Below the pieces are notes generated by a model, which saw nothing but the letters and a program-made list of their open reading frames with translations, had not been told where the DNA came from and did not search any database. A stretch of 64,000 bases of DNA from Hippophae tibetana. Lineage: Eukaryota > Streptophyta > Magnoliopsida > Rosales > Elaeagnaceae. The position numbers were made by a program, and so were the translations under genes. The DNA lies in assembly GCA_037013495.1 (NCBI GenBank), contig CM072810.1, positions 34,439,843-34,503,842 of the forward strand, in the 5' to 3' direction. Below are positions 49,601-61,367 of this stretch, one piece after another (positions within the stretch are counted from its first letter, which is position 1; each line of letters opens with the position of its first letter).

Positions 49601-50735
49601 GCAGTTCGAATACTTGCCCAACAGATTCATTTAAGAGTATGTTTGGTGGGCATGTACATGGACTTAAGCAAGGTAACTATGGCATTAAAATGATAAGGTG
49701 GTATAGGAATTATTTTCTCAATCAAATTTTCTTTGGAAATAGGTCCACCCAAGTTTTACAAGGAGTTGATAATGTTTGAAAAACATTGAAAGACTTTGTC
49801 CAAAGTTTCTTCCCCTTGCATGATATAGAGCTCAAAATTTCAATTCAACTTCATAATTCTAGATTTATTTTAATATTGAAATGCTTATATGAGTGGTCTC
49901 AAAAATCATTCATGTTTTTTTGAAGAAGTACAATTTTAAATTAATTGTAATAATCATTTTAGAGCCCTAATTTCCTTTTTATAATAATCCTAAAAAAAGG
50001 GTTTCTTATTTATAAGAAATTTAGGAAATCACACTGCAAGTAGAGCCATTTTCTCTTCATTATGATTAGAGTCATCTTTTCTAACACTTGGGTCAAAAAC
50101 GTGTTCACTCTCACCACTATCCTTCATGTCTTGAGGGTACATTTCTTGAACTCCTCGAAAGTAGATTGCTCTCAACTTGGGTAAAAGTGATGTAGTTCGA
50201 ATACTTGCCCAACAGATTCATTTAAGAGTATGTTCGGTGGGCATGTACATGGACTTAAGCAAGGTAACTTTGGCATTAAAATGATAAGGTAGTATAGGAA
50301 TTATTTTCTCAATCTAATTTTCTTTGGAAATAGGTCCACCCAAGTTTTACAAGTAGTTGACAATGTTTGAAAAACATTGAAAGACTTTGTCCAAAGTTTC
50401 TTCCCCTTGCATGATATAGAGCTCAAAATTTCAATTCAACTTCATAATTCTAGATTTATTTTAATATTGAAATGCTTATATGAGTGGTCTCAAAAATCAT
50501 TCATGTTGTTTTGAATAAGTACAATTTTAAATTAATTCTAATAATCATTTTAGAGCCCTAATTTCCTTTTTGTAATAATCCTAAAAAAAGGCTTTTTCTT
50601 TTTAAGAAATTTAGTAAAGCACACTGCAAGTAGAGCCATGTTCACTTTATTATGATTAGAGTCATTTTTTCTAACAATTGGGTCAAAAACATGTTCATTC
50701 TCACCACTATCCTTGATGTCTTGAGGGCCAATTTC
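46601..50735. repeat. Heptamer HOR, copy 1 (M80-M86, 4,135 bp)
   Basis: Monomer starts are 46601, 47192, 47783, 48374, 48965, 49555 and 50146. M80 has cttccccaacagattcagttaagcg and an A-to-B centre. M81 has tttctctcctcg and acatgggc. M82 has ctcatcg and an A-to-B centre. M83 is class B with gtatatgaatt. M84 and M86 have gggtacatttcttgaactcctcg. M85 has tttcactcctcg and gataaggtgg. All recur 4,135 bp to the right. Confidence 0.9.
50146..50735. repeat. Monomer M86, type example of class B (590 bp)
   Basis: Class B is recognised by cacccaagttttacaag at about 50338, cattgaaagac, tttcttccccttgc, gatttattttaatattg, gtctcaaaaatc, ttaattctaataatc (ttaattgtaataatc in most others), agagccctaatttcc and ataatcct. 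These replace the class A forms over roughly monomer positions 195-470, while the flanking sequence matches class A closely. Class B is the commoner class and dominates from about 46 kb to the right edge. Confidence 0.9.
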
Positions 50736-53700
50736 TTTCACTCCTCGAAAGACGATTGCTCTCAACTGGGGAAAAAGTGATGCAGTTCGAATACTTCCCC
50801 AACAGATTCAGTTAAGCGTATGTTCGGTGGGCATGTACATGGACTTAAGCAAGGTAAATTTGGCATTAAAATGATAAGGTAGTATTGGAATGATTTTCTC
50901 AATCTAATTTTGTTTGCAAATAGGTCCACTAACCTTCTTCAAGGAGTTGATAATGTTTGAAAAACATTGAAAGACTTTGTCCAAAGTTTCTTCCCCTTGC
51001 ATGATATAGTGCTGAAAATTTCAATTCAACTTCATAATTCTAGATTTATTTTAATATTGAAATGCTTATATGAGTGGTCTCAAACATCATTCATGTTGTT
51101 TTGAAGAATTACAATTTTAAATTACTTGTAATAATCATATTAGAGCCCTAATATCCTTTTTATAATAATCCTTAAAAAGATTTTTTTTCTTTCTAAGAAA
51201 TTTAGGAAATCACACTGCAAGTAGAGCCATTTTTTCTTCATTATTATTAGAGTCATCTTTTCTAACACTTGGGTCAAAAACATGTTCACTCTAACCACTA
51301 TCCTTGATGTCTTGAGGGCCAATTTCTTTCTCTCCTCGAAAGTAGATTGCTCTCAACTTGGGGAAAATTGATGTAGTTCGAATACTTGCCCAACAGATTC
51401 ATTTAAGAGTATGTTTGGTGGGCATGTACATGGGCTTAAGCAAGGTAACTTTGGTATTAAAATGATTAGGTAGTATAGGAATTATTTTCTCAATCTAATT
51501 TTCTTTGGAAATAGGTCCACCCAAGTTTTACAAGTAGTTGATAATGTTTGAAAAACATTGAAAGACTTTGTCCAAAGTTTCATACCCTTGCATGATATAG
51601 GGCTCAAAATTTCAATTCAACTTCATAATTCTAGATTTATTTTAATATTGAAATGCTTATATGAGTGGTCTCAAAAATCATTCATGTTGTTTTGAAGAAT
51701 TACAATTTTAAATTAATTGTAATAATCGTTTTAGAGCCATAATTTCCTTTTTATAATAATCCTAAAAAAGGTTTTTTTTCTTTCTAAAAAATTTAGGAAA
51801 TCACACTGCAAGTAGAGCCATTTTCTCTTCATTATGATTAGGGTCATCTTTTCTAACACTTGGTTCAAAAACATGTTCACTCTAACCAGTATCCTTGATG
51901 TCTTGAGGGCAAATTTCTTTCCCTCATCGAAAGTAGATTGCTCTCAACTTGGGGAAAATTGATGTAGTTCGAATACTTGCCCAACAGATTCATTTAAGAG
52001 TATGTTTGTTGGGCATGTACATGGACTTAAGCAAGGTAACTTTGGCATTAAAATGATAAGGTAGTATAGGAATGATTTTATGAATCTAATTTTCTTGGCA
52101 AATAGGTCCACCAAACTTTTCAAGGAGTTGCTAATGTTTGAAAAACATTCAAAGACTTTGTCTAAAGTTTCATCCCCTTCCATGATATAGTGCTCAAAAT
52201 TTCAATTCAACTTCATAATTCTAGATTGATTTTAATGTTGAAATTCTTATATGAGTGGTGTCCAAAATCATTCATGTTGTTTTTGAAAAAGAAAAATTTT
52301 AAATTAATTGTAATAATCATTTTAGAGCCCTAATTTCCTTTTTATAATAATCCTAAAAAAGGGTTTTTTTCTTTTTAAGAAATTTAGGAAATAACACTAC
52401 AAGTAGAGCCATTTTTTCTTCATTATGATTAGAGTTATCTTTTCTAACACTTGGGTCAAAAACATGTTCACTCTAACCACTATCCTTGATGTCTTGAGGG
52501 CCAATTTCTTTCCCTCCTCGAAAGTAGATTGCTCTCAACTTGGGGAAAATTGATGTAGTTCGAATACTTGCCCAACAGATTCATTTAAGAGTATGTTTGG
52601 TGGGCATGTACATGGACTTAAGCAAGGTAACTTTGGCATTAAAATGATAAGGTAGTATATGAATTATTTTCTCAATCTAATTTTCTTTGGAAATAGGTCC
52701 ACCCAAGTTTTACAACTAGTTGATAATGTTTGAAATACATTGAAAGACTTTGTCCAAAGTTTCTTCCCCTTGCATGATATAGAGCTCAAAATTTCAATTC
52801 AACTTCATAATTCTAGATTTATTTTAATATTGAATCGCTTATATGAGTGGTCTCAAAAATCATTCATGTTGTTTTGAAGAAGTACAATTTTAAATTAATT
52901 GTAATAATCATTTTAGAGCCCTAATTTCCTTTTTATAATAATCCTAAAAAAAGGGTTTCTTATTTATAAGAAATTTAGGAAATCACACTACAAGTAGAGC
53001 CATTTTCTCTTCATTATGATTAGAGTCATCTTTTCTAACACTTGGGTCAAAAACGTGTTCACTCTCACCACTATCCTTCATGTCTTGAGGGTACATTTCT
53101 TGAACTCCTCGAAAGTAGATTGCTCTCAACTTGGGTAAAAGTGATGTAGTTCGAATACTTACCCAATATATTCATTTAAGAGTATGTTCGGTGGGCATGT
53201 ACATGGACTTAAGCAAGGTAACTTTGGCATTAAATTGATAAGGTAGTATAGGAATTATTTTCTCAATCTAATTTTCTTTGGAAATAGGTCCACCCAAGTT
53301 TTACAAGTAGTTGACAATGTTTGAAAAACATTGAAAGACTTTGTCCAAAGTTTCTTCCCCTTGCATGATATAGAGCTCAAAATTTCAATTCAACTTCATA
53401 ATTCTAGATTTATTTTAATATTGAAATGCTTATATGAGTGGTCTCAAAAATCATTCATGTTGTTTTGAATAAGTACAATTTTAAATTAATTCTAATAATC
53501 ATTTTAGAGCCCTAATTTCCTTTTTGTAATAATCCTAAAAAAAGGCTTTTTCTTTTTAAGAAATTTAGTAAAGCACACTGCAAGTAGAGCCATGTTCTCT
53601 TTATTATGATTAGAGTCATTTTTTCTAACAATTGGGTCAAAAACATGTTCATTCTCACCACTATCCTTGATGTCTTGAGGGCCAATTTCTTTCACTCCTC

Positions 53701-54870
53701 GAAAGACGATTGCTCTCAACTGGGGCAAAAGTGATGCAGTTCGAATACTTGCCCAACAGATTCATTTAAGAGTATGTTTGGTGGGCATGTACATGGACTT
53801 AAGCAAGGTAACTATGGCATTAAAATGATAAGGTGGTATAGGAATTATTTTCTCAATCAAATTTTCTTTGGAAATAGGTCCACCCAAGTTTTACAAGGAG
53901 TTGATAATGTTTGAAAAACATTGAAAGACTTTGTCCAAAGTTTCTTCCCCTTGCATGATATAGAGCTCAAAATTTCAATTCAACTTCATAATTCTAGATT
54001 TATTTTAATATTGAAATGCTTATATGAGTGGTCTCAAAAATCATTCATGTTTTTTTGAAGAAGTACAATTTTAAATTAATTGTAATAATCATTTTAGAGC
54101 CCTAATTTCCTTTTTATAATAATCCTAAAAAAAGGGTTTCTTATTTATAAGAAATTTAGGAAATCACACTGCAAGTAGAGCCATTTTCTCTTCATTATGA
54201 TTAGAGTCATCTTTTCTAACACTTGGGTCAAAAACGTGTTCACTCTCACCACTATCCTTCATGTCTTGAGGGTACATTTCTTGACCTCCTCGAAAGTAGA
54301 TTGCTCTCAACTTGGGTAAAAGTGATGTAGTTCGAATACTTGCCCAACAGATTCATTTAAGAGTATGTTCGGTGGGCATGTACATGGACTTAAGCAAGGT
54401 AACTTTGGCATTAAAATGATAAGGTAGTATAGGAATTATTTTCTCAATCTAATTTTCTTTGGAAATAGGTCCACCCAAGTTTTACAAGTAGTTGACAATG
54501 TTTGAAAAACATTGAAAGACTTTGTCCAAAGTTTCTTCCCCTTGCATGATATAGAGCTCAAAATTTCAATTCAACTTCATAATTCTAGATTTATTTTAAT
54601 ATTGAAATGCTTATATGAGTGGTCTCAAAAATCATTCATGTTGTTTTGAATAAGTACAATTTTAAATTAATTCTAATAATCATTTTAGAGCCCTAATTTC
54701 CTTTTTGTAATAATCCTAAAAAAAGGCTTTTTCTTTTTAAGAAATTTAGTAAAGCACACTGCAAGTAGAGCCATGTTCTCTTTATTATGATTAGAGTCAT
54801 TTTTTCTAACAATTGGGTCAAAAACATGTTCATTCTCACCACTATCCTTGATGTCTTGAGGGCCAATTTC
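50736..54870. repeat. Heptamer HOR, copy 2 (M87-M93, 4,135 bp)
   Basis: Monomer starts are 50736, 51327, 51918, 52509, 53100, 53690 and 54281. The copy is near-identical to copy 1. M87 begins like M85 (tttcactcctcg, gaaagacg, ggggaaaaag) and turns into the M80 type within about 40 bp, so the duplication junction lies near 50770. Confidence 0.9.
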
Positions 54871-56643
54871 TTTCACTCCTCGAAAGACGATTGCTCTCAA
54901 CTGGGGCAAAAGTGATGCAGTTCGAATACTTGCCCAACAGATTCATTTAAGAGTATGTTTGGTGGGCATGTACATGGACTTAAGCAAGGTAACTATGGCA
55001 TTAAAATGATAAGGTGGTATAGGAATTATTTTCTCAATCTAATTTTCTTTGGAAATAGGTCCACCCAAGTTTTACAAGGAGTTGATATTGTTTGAAAAAC
55101 ATTGAAAGACTTTGTCCAAAGTTTCTTCCCCTTGCATGATATAGAGCTCAAAATTTCAATTCAACTTCATAATTCTAGATTTATTTTAATATTGAAATGC
55201 TTATATGAGTGGTCTCAAAAATCATTCATGTTTTTTTGAAGAAGTACAATTTTAAATTAATTGTAATAATCATTTTAGAGCCCTAATTTCCTTTTTATAA
55301 TAATCCTAAAAAAAGGGTTTCTTATTTATAAGAAATTTAGGAAATCACACTGCAAGTAGAGCCATTTTCTCTTCATTATGATTAGAGTCATCTTTTCTAA
55401 CACTTCGGTCAAAAACGTGTTCACTCTCACCACTATCCTTCATGTCTTGAGGGTACATTTCTTGACCTCCTCGAAAGTAGATTGCTCTCAACTTGGGTAA
55501 AAGTGATGTAGTTCGAATACTTGCCCAACAGATTCATTTAAGAGTATGTTCGGTGGGCATGTACATGGACTTAAGCAAGGTAACTTTGGCATTAAAATGA
55601 TAAGGTAGTATAGGAATTATTTTCTCAATCTAATTTTCTTTGGAAATAGGTCCACCCAAGTTTTACAAGTAGTTGACAATGTTTGAAAAACATTGAAAGA
55701 CTTTGTCCAAAGTTTCTTCCCCTTGCATGATATAGAGCTCAAAATTTCAATTCAACTTCATAATTCTAGATTTATTTTAATATTGAAATGCTTATATGAG
55801 TGGTCTCAAAAATCATTCATGTTGTTTTGAATAAGTACAATTTTAAATTAATTCTAATAATCATTTTAGAGCCCTAATTTCCTTTTTATAATAATCCTAA
55901 AAAAAGGCTTTTTCTTTTTAAGAAATTTAGTAAATCACACTGCAAGTAGAGCCATGTTCTCTTTATTATGATTAGAGTCATTTTTTCTAACAATTGGGTC
56001 AAAAACATGTTCATTCTCACCACTATCCTTGATGTCTTGAGGGCCAATTTCTTTCCCTCCTCGAAAGACGATTGCTCTCAACTGGGGCAAAAGTGATGCA
56101 GTTCGAATACTTGCCCAACAGATTCATTTAAGAGTATGTTTGGTGGGTATATACATGGACTTAAGCAAGGTAACTTTGGCATTACAATGATAAGGTAGTA
56201 TATGAATTATTTTCTCAATCTAATTTTCTTTGGAAATAGGTCCACCCAAGTTTTACAAGGAGTTGATAATGTTTGAAATACATTGAAAGACTTTGTTCAA
56301 AGTTTCTTCCCCTTGCATGATATAGAGCTCAAAATTTCAATTCAACTTCATAATTCTAGATTTATTTTAATATTGAATCGCTTATATGAGTGGTCTCAAA
56401 AATCATTCATGTTGTTTTGAAGAATTACAATTTTAAATTAATTGTAATAATCGTTTTAGAGCCATAATTTCCTTTTTATAATAATCCTAAAAAAGGTTTT
56501 TTTTTCTTTCTAAGAAATTTAGGAAATCACACTGCATGTAGAGCCATTTTCTCTTCATTATGATTAGGGTCATCTTTTCTAACACTTGGTTCAAAAACAT
56601 GTTCACTCTAACCAGTATCCTTGATGTCTTGAGGGCCAATTTC
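54871..56643. repeat. Additional dimer units (M94-M96)
   Basis: Monomer starts are 54871, 55462 and 56052. M92, M94 and M96 (53690, 54871, 56052) and M91, M93 and M95 (53100, 54281, 55462) alternate with a period of 1,181 bp, extending the M84/M85 dimer of the heptamer. M96 changes at its centre to gggtatatac, gtatatgaatt and gaaatacattg, and ends like M81 (cgttttagagccataatttcc). Confidence 0.87.
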
Positions 56644-57234
56644 TTTCCCTCATCGAAAGTAGATTGCTCTCAACTTGGGGAAAATTGATGTAGTTCGAAT
56701 ACTTGCCCAACAGATTCATTTAAGAGTATGTTTGTTGGGCATGTACATGGACTTAAGCAAGGTAACTTTGGCATTAAAATGATAAGGTAGTATAGGAATG
56801 ATTTTATGAATCTAATTTTCTTGGCAAATAGGTCCACCAAACTTTTCAAGGAGTTGCTAATGTTTGAAAAACATTCAAAGACTTTGTCTAAAGTTTCATC
56901 CCCTTCCATGATATAGTGCTCAAAATTTCAATTCAACTTCATAATTCTAGATTGATTTTAATGTTGAAATGCTTATATGAGTGGTCTCCAAAATCATTCA
57001 TGTTGTTTTTGAAGAAGAAAAATTTTAAATTAATTGTAATAATCATTTTAGAGCCCTAATTTCCTTTTTATAATAATCCTAAAAAAGGGTTTTTTTCTTT
57101 TTAAGAAATTTAGGAAATAGCACTACAAGTAGAGCCATTTTTTCTTCATTATGATTAGAGTTACCTTTTCTAACACTTGGGTCAAAAACATGTTCACTCT
57201 AACCACTATCCTTGATGTCTTGAGGGCCAATTTC
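56644..57234. repeat. Monomer M97, relative of M82 and M89
   Basis: It starts with ctcatcgaaagtag and carries gtttgttgggc and ttttatgaatctaa, as in M82 (47783) and M89 (51918). It differs from them in aaatgcttatatgagtggtctcc and gaagaag. It switches from class A to B at ttttaaattaattg. Confidence 0.85.
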
Positions 57235-60200
57235 TTTCCCTCCTCGAAAGTAGATTGCTCTCAACTCGGGGAAAATTGATGTAGTTCGAATACTTCCCCA
57301 ACAGATTTAGTTAAGAGTATGTTCGGTGGGCATGTACATGGACTTAAGCAAGGTAAATTTGGCATTAAAATGATAAGGTAGTATTGGAATGATTTTCTCA
57401 ATCTAATTTTGTTTGCAAATAGGTCCACTAACCTTCTTCAAGGAGTTGATAATGTTTGAAAAACATTGAAAGACTTTGTCCAAAGTTTCTTCCCCTTGCA
57501 TGATATAGTGCTGAAAATTTCAATTCAACTTCATAATTCTAGATTTATTTTAATATTGAAATGCTTATATGAGTGGTCTCAAACATCATTCATGTTGTTT
57601 TGAAGAATTACAATTTTAAATTACTTGTAATAATCATTTTAGAGCCCTAATATCCTTTTTATAATAATCCTTAAAAAGATTTTTTTTCTTTCTAAGAAAT
57701 TTAGGAAATCACACTGCAAGTAGAGCCATTTTTTCTTCATTATTATTAGAGTCATCTTTTCTAACACTTTGGTCAAAAACATGTTCACTCTAACCACTAT
57801 CCTTGATGTCTTGAGGGCCAATTTCTTTCTCTCCTCGAAAGTAGATTGCTCTCAACTTGGGGAAAATTGATGTAGTTCGAATACTTGCCCAACAGATTCA
57901 TTTAAGAGTATGTTTGGTGGGCATGTACATGGGCTTAAGCAAGGTAACTTTGGTATTAAAATGATCAGGTAGTATAGGAATTATTTTCTCAATCTAATTT
58001 TCTTTGGAAATAGGTCCACCCATGTTTTACAAGTAGTTGATAATGTTTGAAAAACATTGAAAGACTTTGTCCAAAGTTTCTTCCCCTTGCATGATATAGG
58101 CCTCAAAATTTCAATTCAACTTCATAATTCTAGATTTATTTTAATATTGAAATGCTTATATGAGTGGTCTCAAAAATCATTCATGTTGTTTTGAAGAATT
58201 ACAATTTTAAATTAATTGTAATAATCGTTTTAGAGCCATAATTTCCTTTTTATAATAATCCTAAAAAAGGTTTTTTTTCTTTCTAAGAAATTTAGGAAAT
58301 CACACTGCAAGTAGAGCCATTTTCGCTTCATTTTGATTAGGGTCATCTTTTCTAACACTTGGTTCAAAAACATGTTCACTCTAACCAGTATCCTTGATGT
58401 CTTGAGGGCCAATTTCTTTCCCTCATCGAAAGTAGATTGCTCTCAACTTGGGGAAAATTGATGTAGTTCGAATACTTGCCCAACAGATTCATTTAAGAGT
58501 ATGTTCGGTGGGCATGTACATGGACTTAAGCAAGGTAACTTTGGCATTAAAATGATAAGGTAGTATAGGAATGATTTTATGAATCTAATTTTCTTGGCAA
58601 ACAGGTCCACCAAACTTTTCAAGGAGTTGCTAATGTTTGAAAAACATTCAAAGACTTTGTCTAAAGTTTCATCCCCTTCCATGATATAGTGCTCAAAATT
58701 TCAATTCAACTTCATAATTCTAGATTGATTTTAATGTTGAAATGCTTATATGAGTGGTCTCCAAAATCATTCATGTTGTTTTTGAAGAAGAAAAATTTTA
58801 AATTAATTGTAATAATCATTTTAGAGCCCTAATTTCCTTTTTATAATAATCCTAAAAAAGGGTTTTTTTCATTTTAAGAAATTTAGGAAATAACACTACA
58901 AGTAGAGCCATTTTTTCTTCATTATGATTAGAGTTATCTTTTCTAACACTTGGGTCAAAAACATGTTCACTCTAACCACTATCCTTGATGTCTTGAGGGC
59001 CAATTTCTTTCCCTCCTCGAAAGTAGATTGCTCTCAACTTGGGGAAAATTGATGTAGTTCGAATACTTGCCCAACAGATTCATTTAAGAGTATGTTTGGT
59101 GGGCATGTACATGGACTTAAGCAAGGTAACTTTGGCATTAAAATGATAAGGTAGTATATGAATTATTTTCTCAATCTAATTTTCTTTGGAAATAGGTCCA
59201 CCCAAGTTTTACAACTAGTTGATAATGTTTGAAATACATTGAAAGACTTTGTCCAAAGTTTCTTCCCCTTGCATGATATAGAGCTCAAAATTTCAATTCA
59301 ACTTCATAATTCTAGATTTATTTTAATATTGAATCGCTTATATGAGTGGTCTCAAAAATCATTCATGTTGTTTTGAAGAAGTACAATTTTAAATTAATTG
59401 TAATAATCATTTTAGAGCCCTAATTTCCTTTTTATAATAATCCTAAAAAAAGGGTTTCTTATTTATAAGAAATTTAGGAAATCACACTACAAGTATAGCC
59501 ATTTTCTCTTCATTATGATTAGAGTCATCTTTTCTAACACTTGGGTCAAAAACGTGTTCACTCTCACCACTATCCTTCATGTCTTGAGGGTACATTTCTT
59601 GAACTCCTCGAAAGTAGATTGCTCTCAACTTGGGTAAAAGTGATGTAGTTCGAATACTTACCCAACATATTCATTTAAGAGTATGTTCGGTGGGCATGTA
59701 CATGGACTTAAGCAAGGTAACTTTGGCATTAAAATGATAAGGTAGTATAGGAATTATTTTCTCAATCTAATTTTCTTTGGAAATAGGTCCACCCAAGTTT
59801 TACAAGTAGTTGACAATGTTTGAAAAACATTGAAAGACTTTGTCCAAAGTTTCTTCCCCTTGCATGATATAGAGCTCTAAATTTCAATTCAACTTCATAA
59901 TTCTAGATTTATTTTAATATTGAAATGCTTATATGAGTGGTCTCAAAAATCATTCATGTTGTTTTGAATAAGTACAATTTTAAATTAATTCTAATAATCA
60001 TTTTAGAGCCCTAATTTCCTTTTTGTAATAATCCTAAAAAAAGGCTTTTTCTTTTTAAGAAATTTAGTAAAGCACACTGCAAGTAGAGCCATGTTCTCTT
60101 TATTATGATTAGAGTCATTTTTTCTAACAATTGGGTCAAAACATGTTCACTCTAACCACTATCCTTGATATCTTGAGGGCCAATTTCTTTCCCTCCTCGA

Positions 60201-61367
60201 AAGACGATTGCTCTCAACTGGGGCAAAAGTGATGCAGTTCGAATACTTGCCCAACAGATTCATTTAAGAGTATGTTTGGTGGGCATGTACATGGACTTAA
60301 GCAAGGTAACTATGGCATTAAAATGATAAGGTGGTATAGGAATTATTTTCTCAATCTAATTTTCTTTGGAAATAGGTCCACCCAAGTTTTACAAGGAGTT
60401 GATAATGTTTGAAAAACATTGAAAGACTTTGTCCAAAGTTTCATACCCTTGCATGATATAGAGCTCAAAATTTCAATTCAACTTCATAATTCTAGATTTA
60501 TTTTAATATTGAATCGCTTATATGAGTGGTCTCAAAAATCATTCATGTTGTTTTGAAGAAGTACAATTTTAAATTAATTGTAATAATCATTTTAGAGCCC
60601 TAATTTCCTTTTTATAATAATCCTAAAAAAAGGGTTTCTTATTTATAAGAAATTTAGGAAATCACACTGCAAGTAGAGCCATTTTCTCTTCATTATGATT
60701 AGAGTCATCTTTTCTAACACTTGGGTCAAAAACGTGTTCACTCTCACCACTATCCTTCATGTCTTGAGGGTACATTTCTTGACCTCCTCGAAAGTAGATT
60801 GCTCTCAACTTGGGTAAAAGTGATGTAGTTCGAATACTTGCCCAACAGATTCATTTAAGAGTATGTTCGGTGGGCATGTACATGGACTTAAGCAAGGTAA
60901 CTTTGGCATTAAAATGATAAGGTAGTATAGGAATTATTTTCTCAATCTAATTTTCTTTGGAAATAGGTCCACCCAAGTTTTACAAGTAGTTGACAATGTT
61001 TGAAAAACATTGAAAGACTTTGTCCAAAGTTTCTTCCCCTTGCATGATATAGAGCTCAAAATTTCAATTCAACTTCATAATTCTAGATTTATTTTAATAT
61101 TGAAATGCTTATATGAGTGGTCTCAAAAATCATTCATGTTGTTTTGAATAAGTACAATTTTAAATTAATTCTAATAATCATTTTAGAGCCCTAATTTCCT
61201 TTTTATAATAATCCTAAAAAAAGGCTTTTTCTTTTTAAGAAATTTATTAAATCACACTGCAAGTAGAGCCATGTTCTCTTTATTATGATTAGAGTCATTT
61301 TTTCTAACAATTGGGTCAAAACATGTTCATTCTCACCACTATCCTTGATGTCTTGAGGGCCAATTTC
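57235..61367. repeat. Heptamer HOR, more diverged copy 3 (M98-M104)
   Basis: Monomer starts are 57235, 57826, 58417, 59008, 59599, 60188 and 60779, in the same order of types as M80-M86. M98 starts like M83 and then takes the M80 centre (cttccccaacagatttag). M103 has ggtcaaaacatg before it and gtttcatacccttgc with gaatcgc at its centre, not seen in M85. It is less similar to copies 1 and 2 than they are to each other. Confidence 0.82.
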
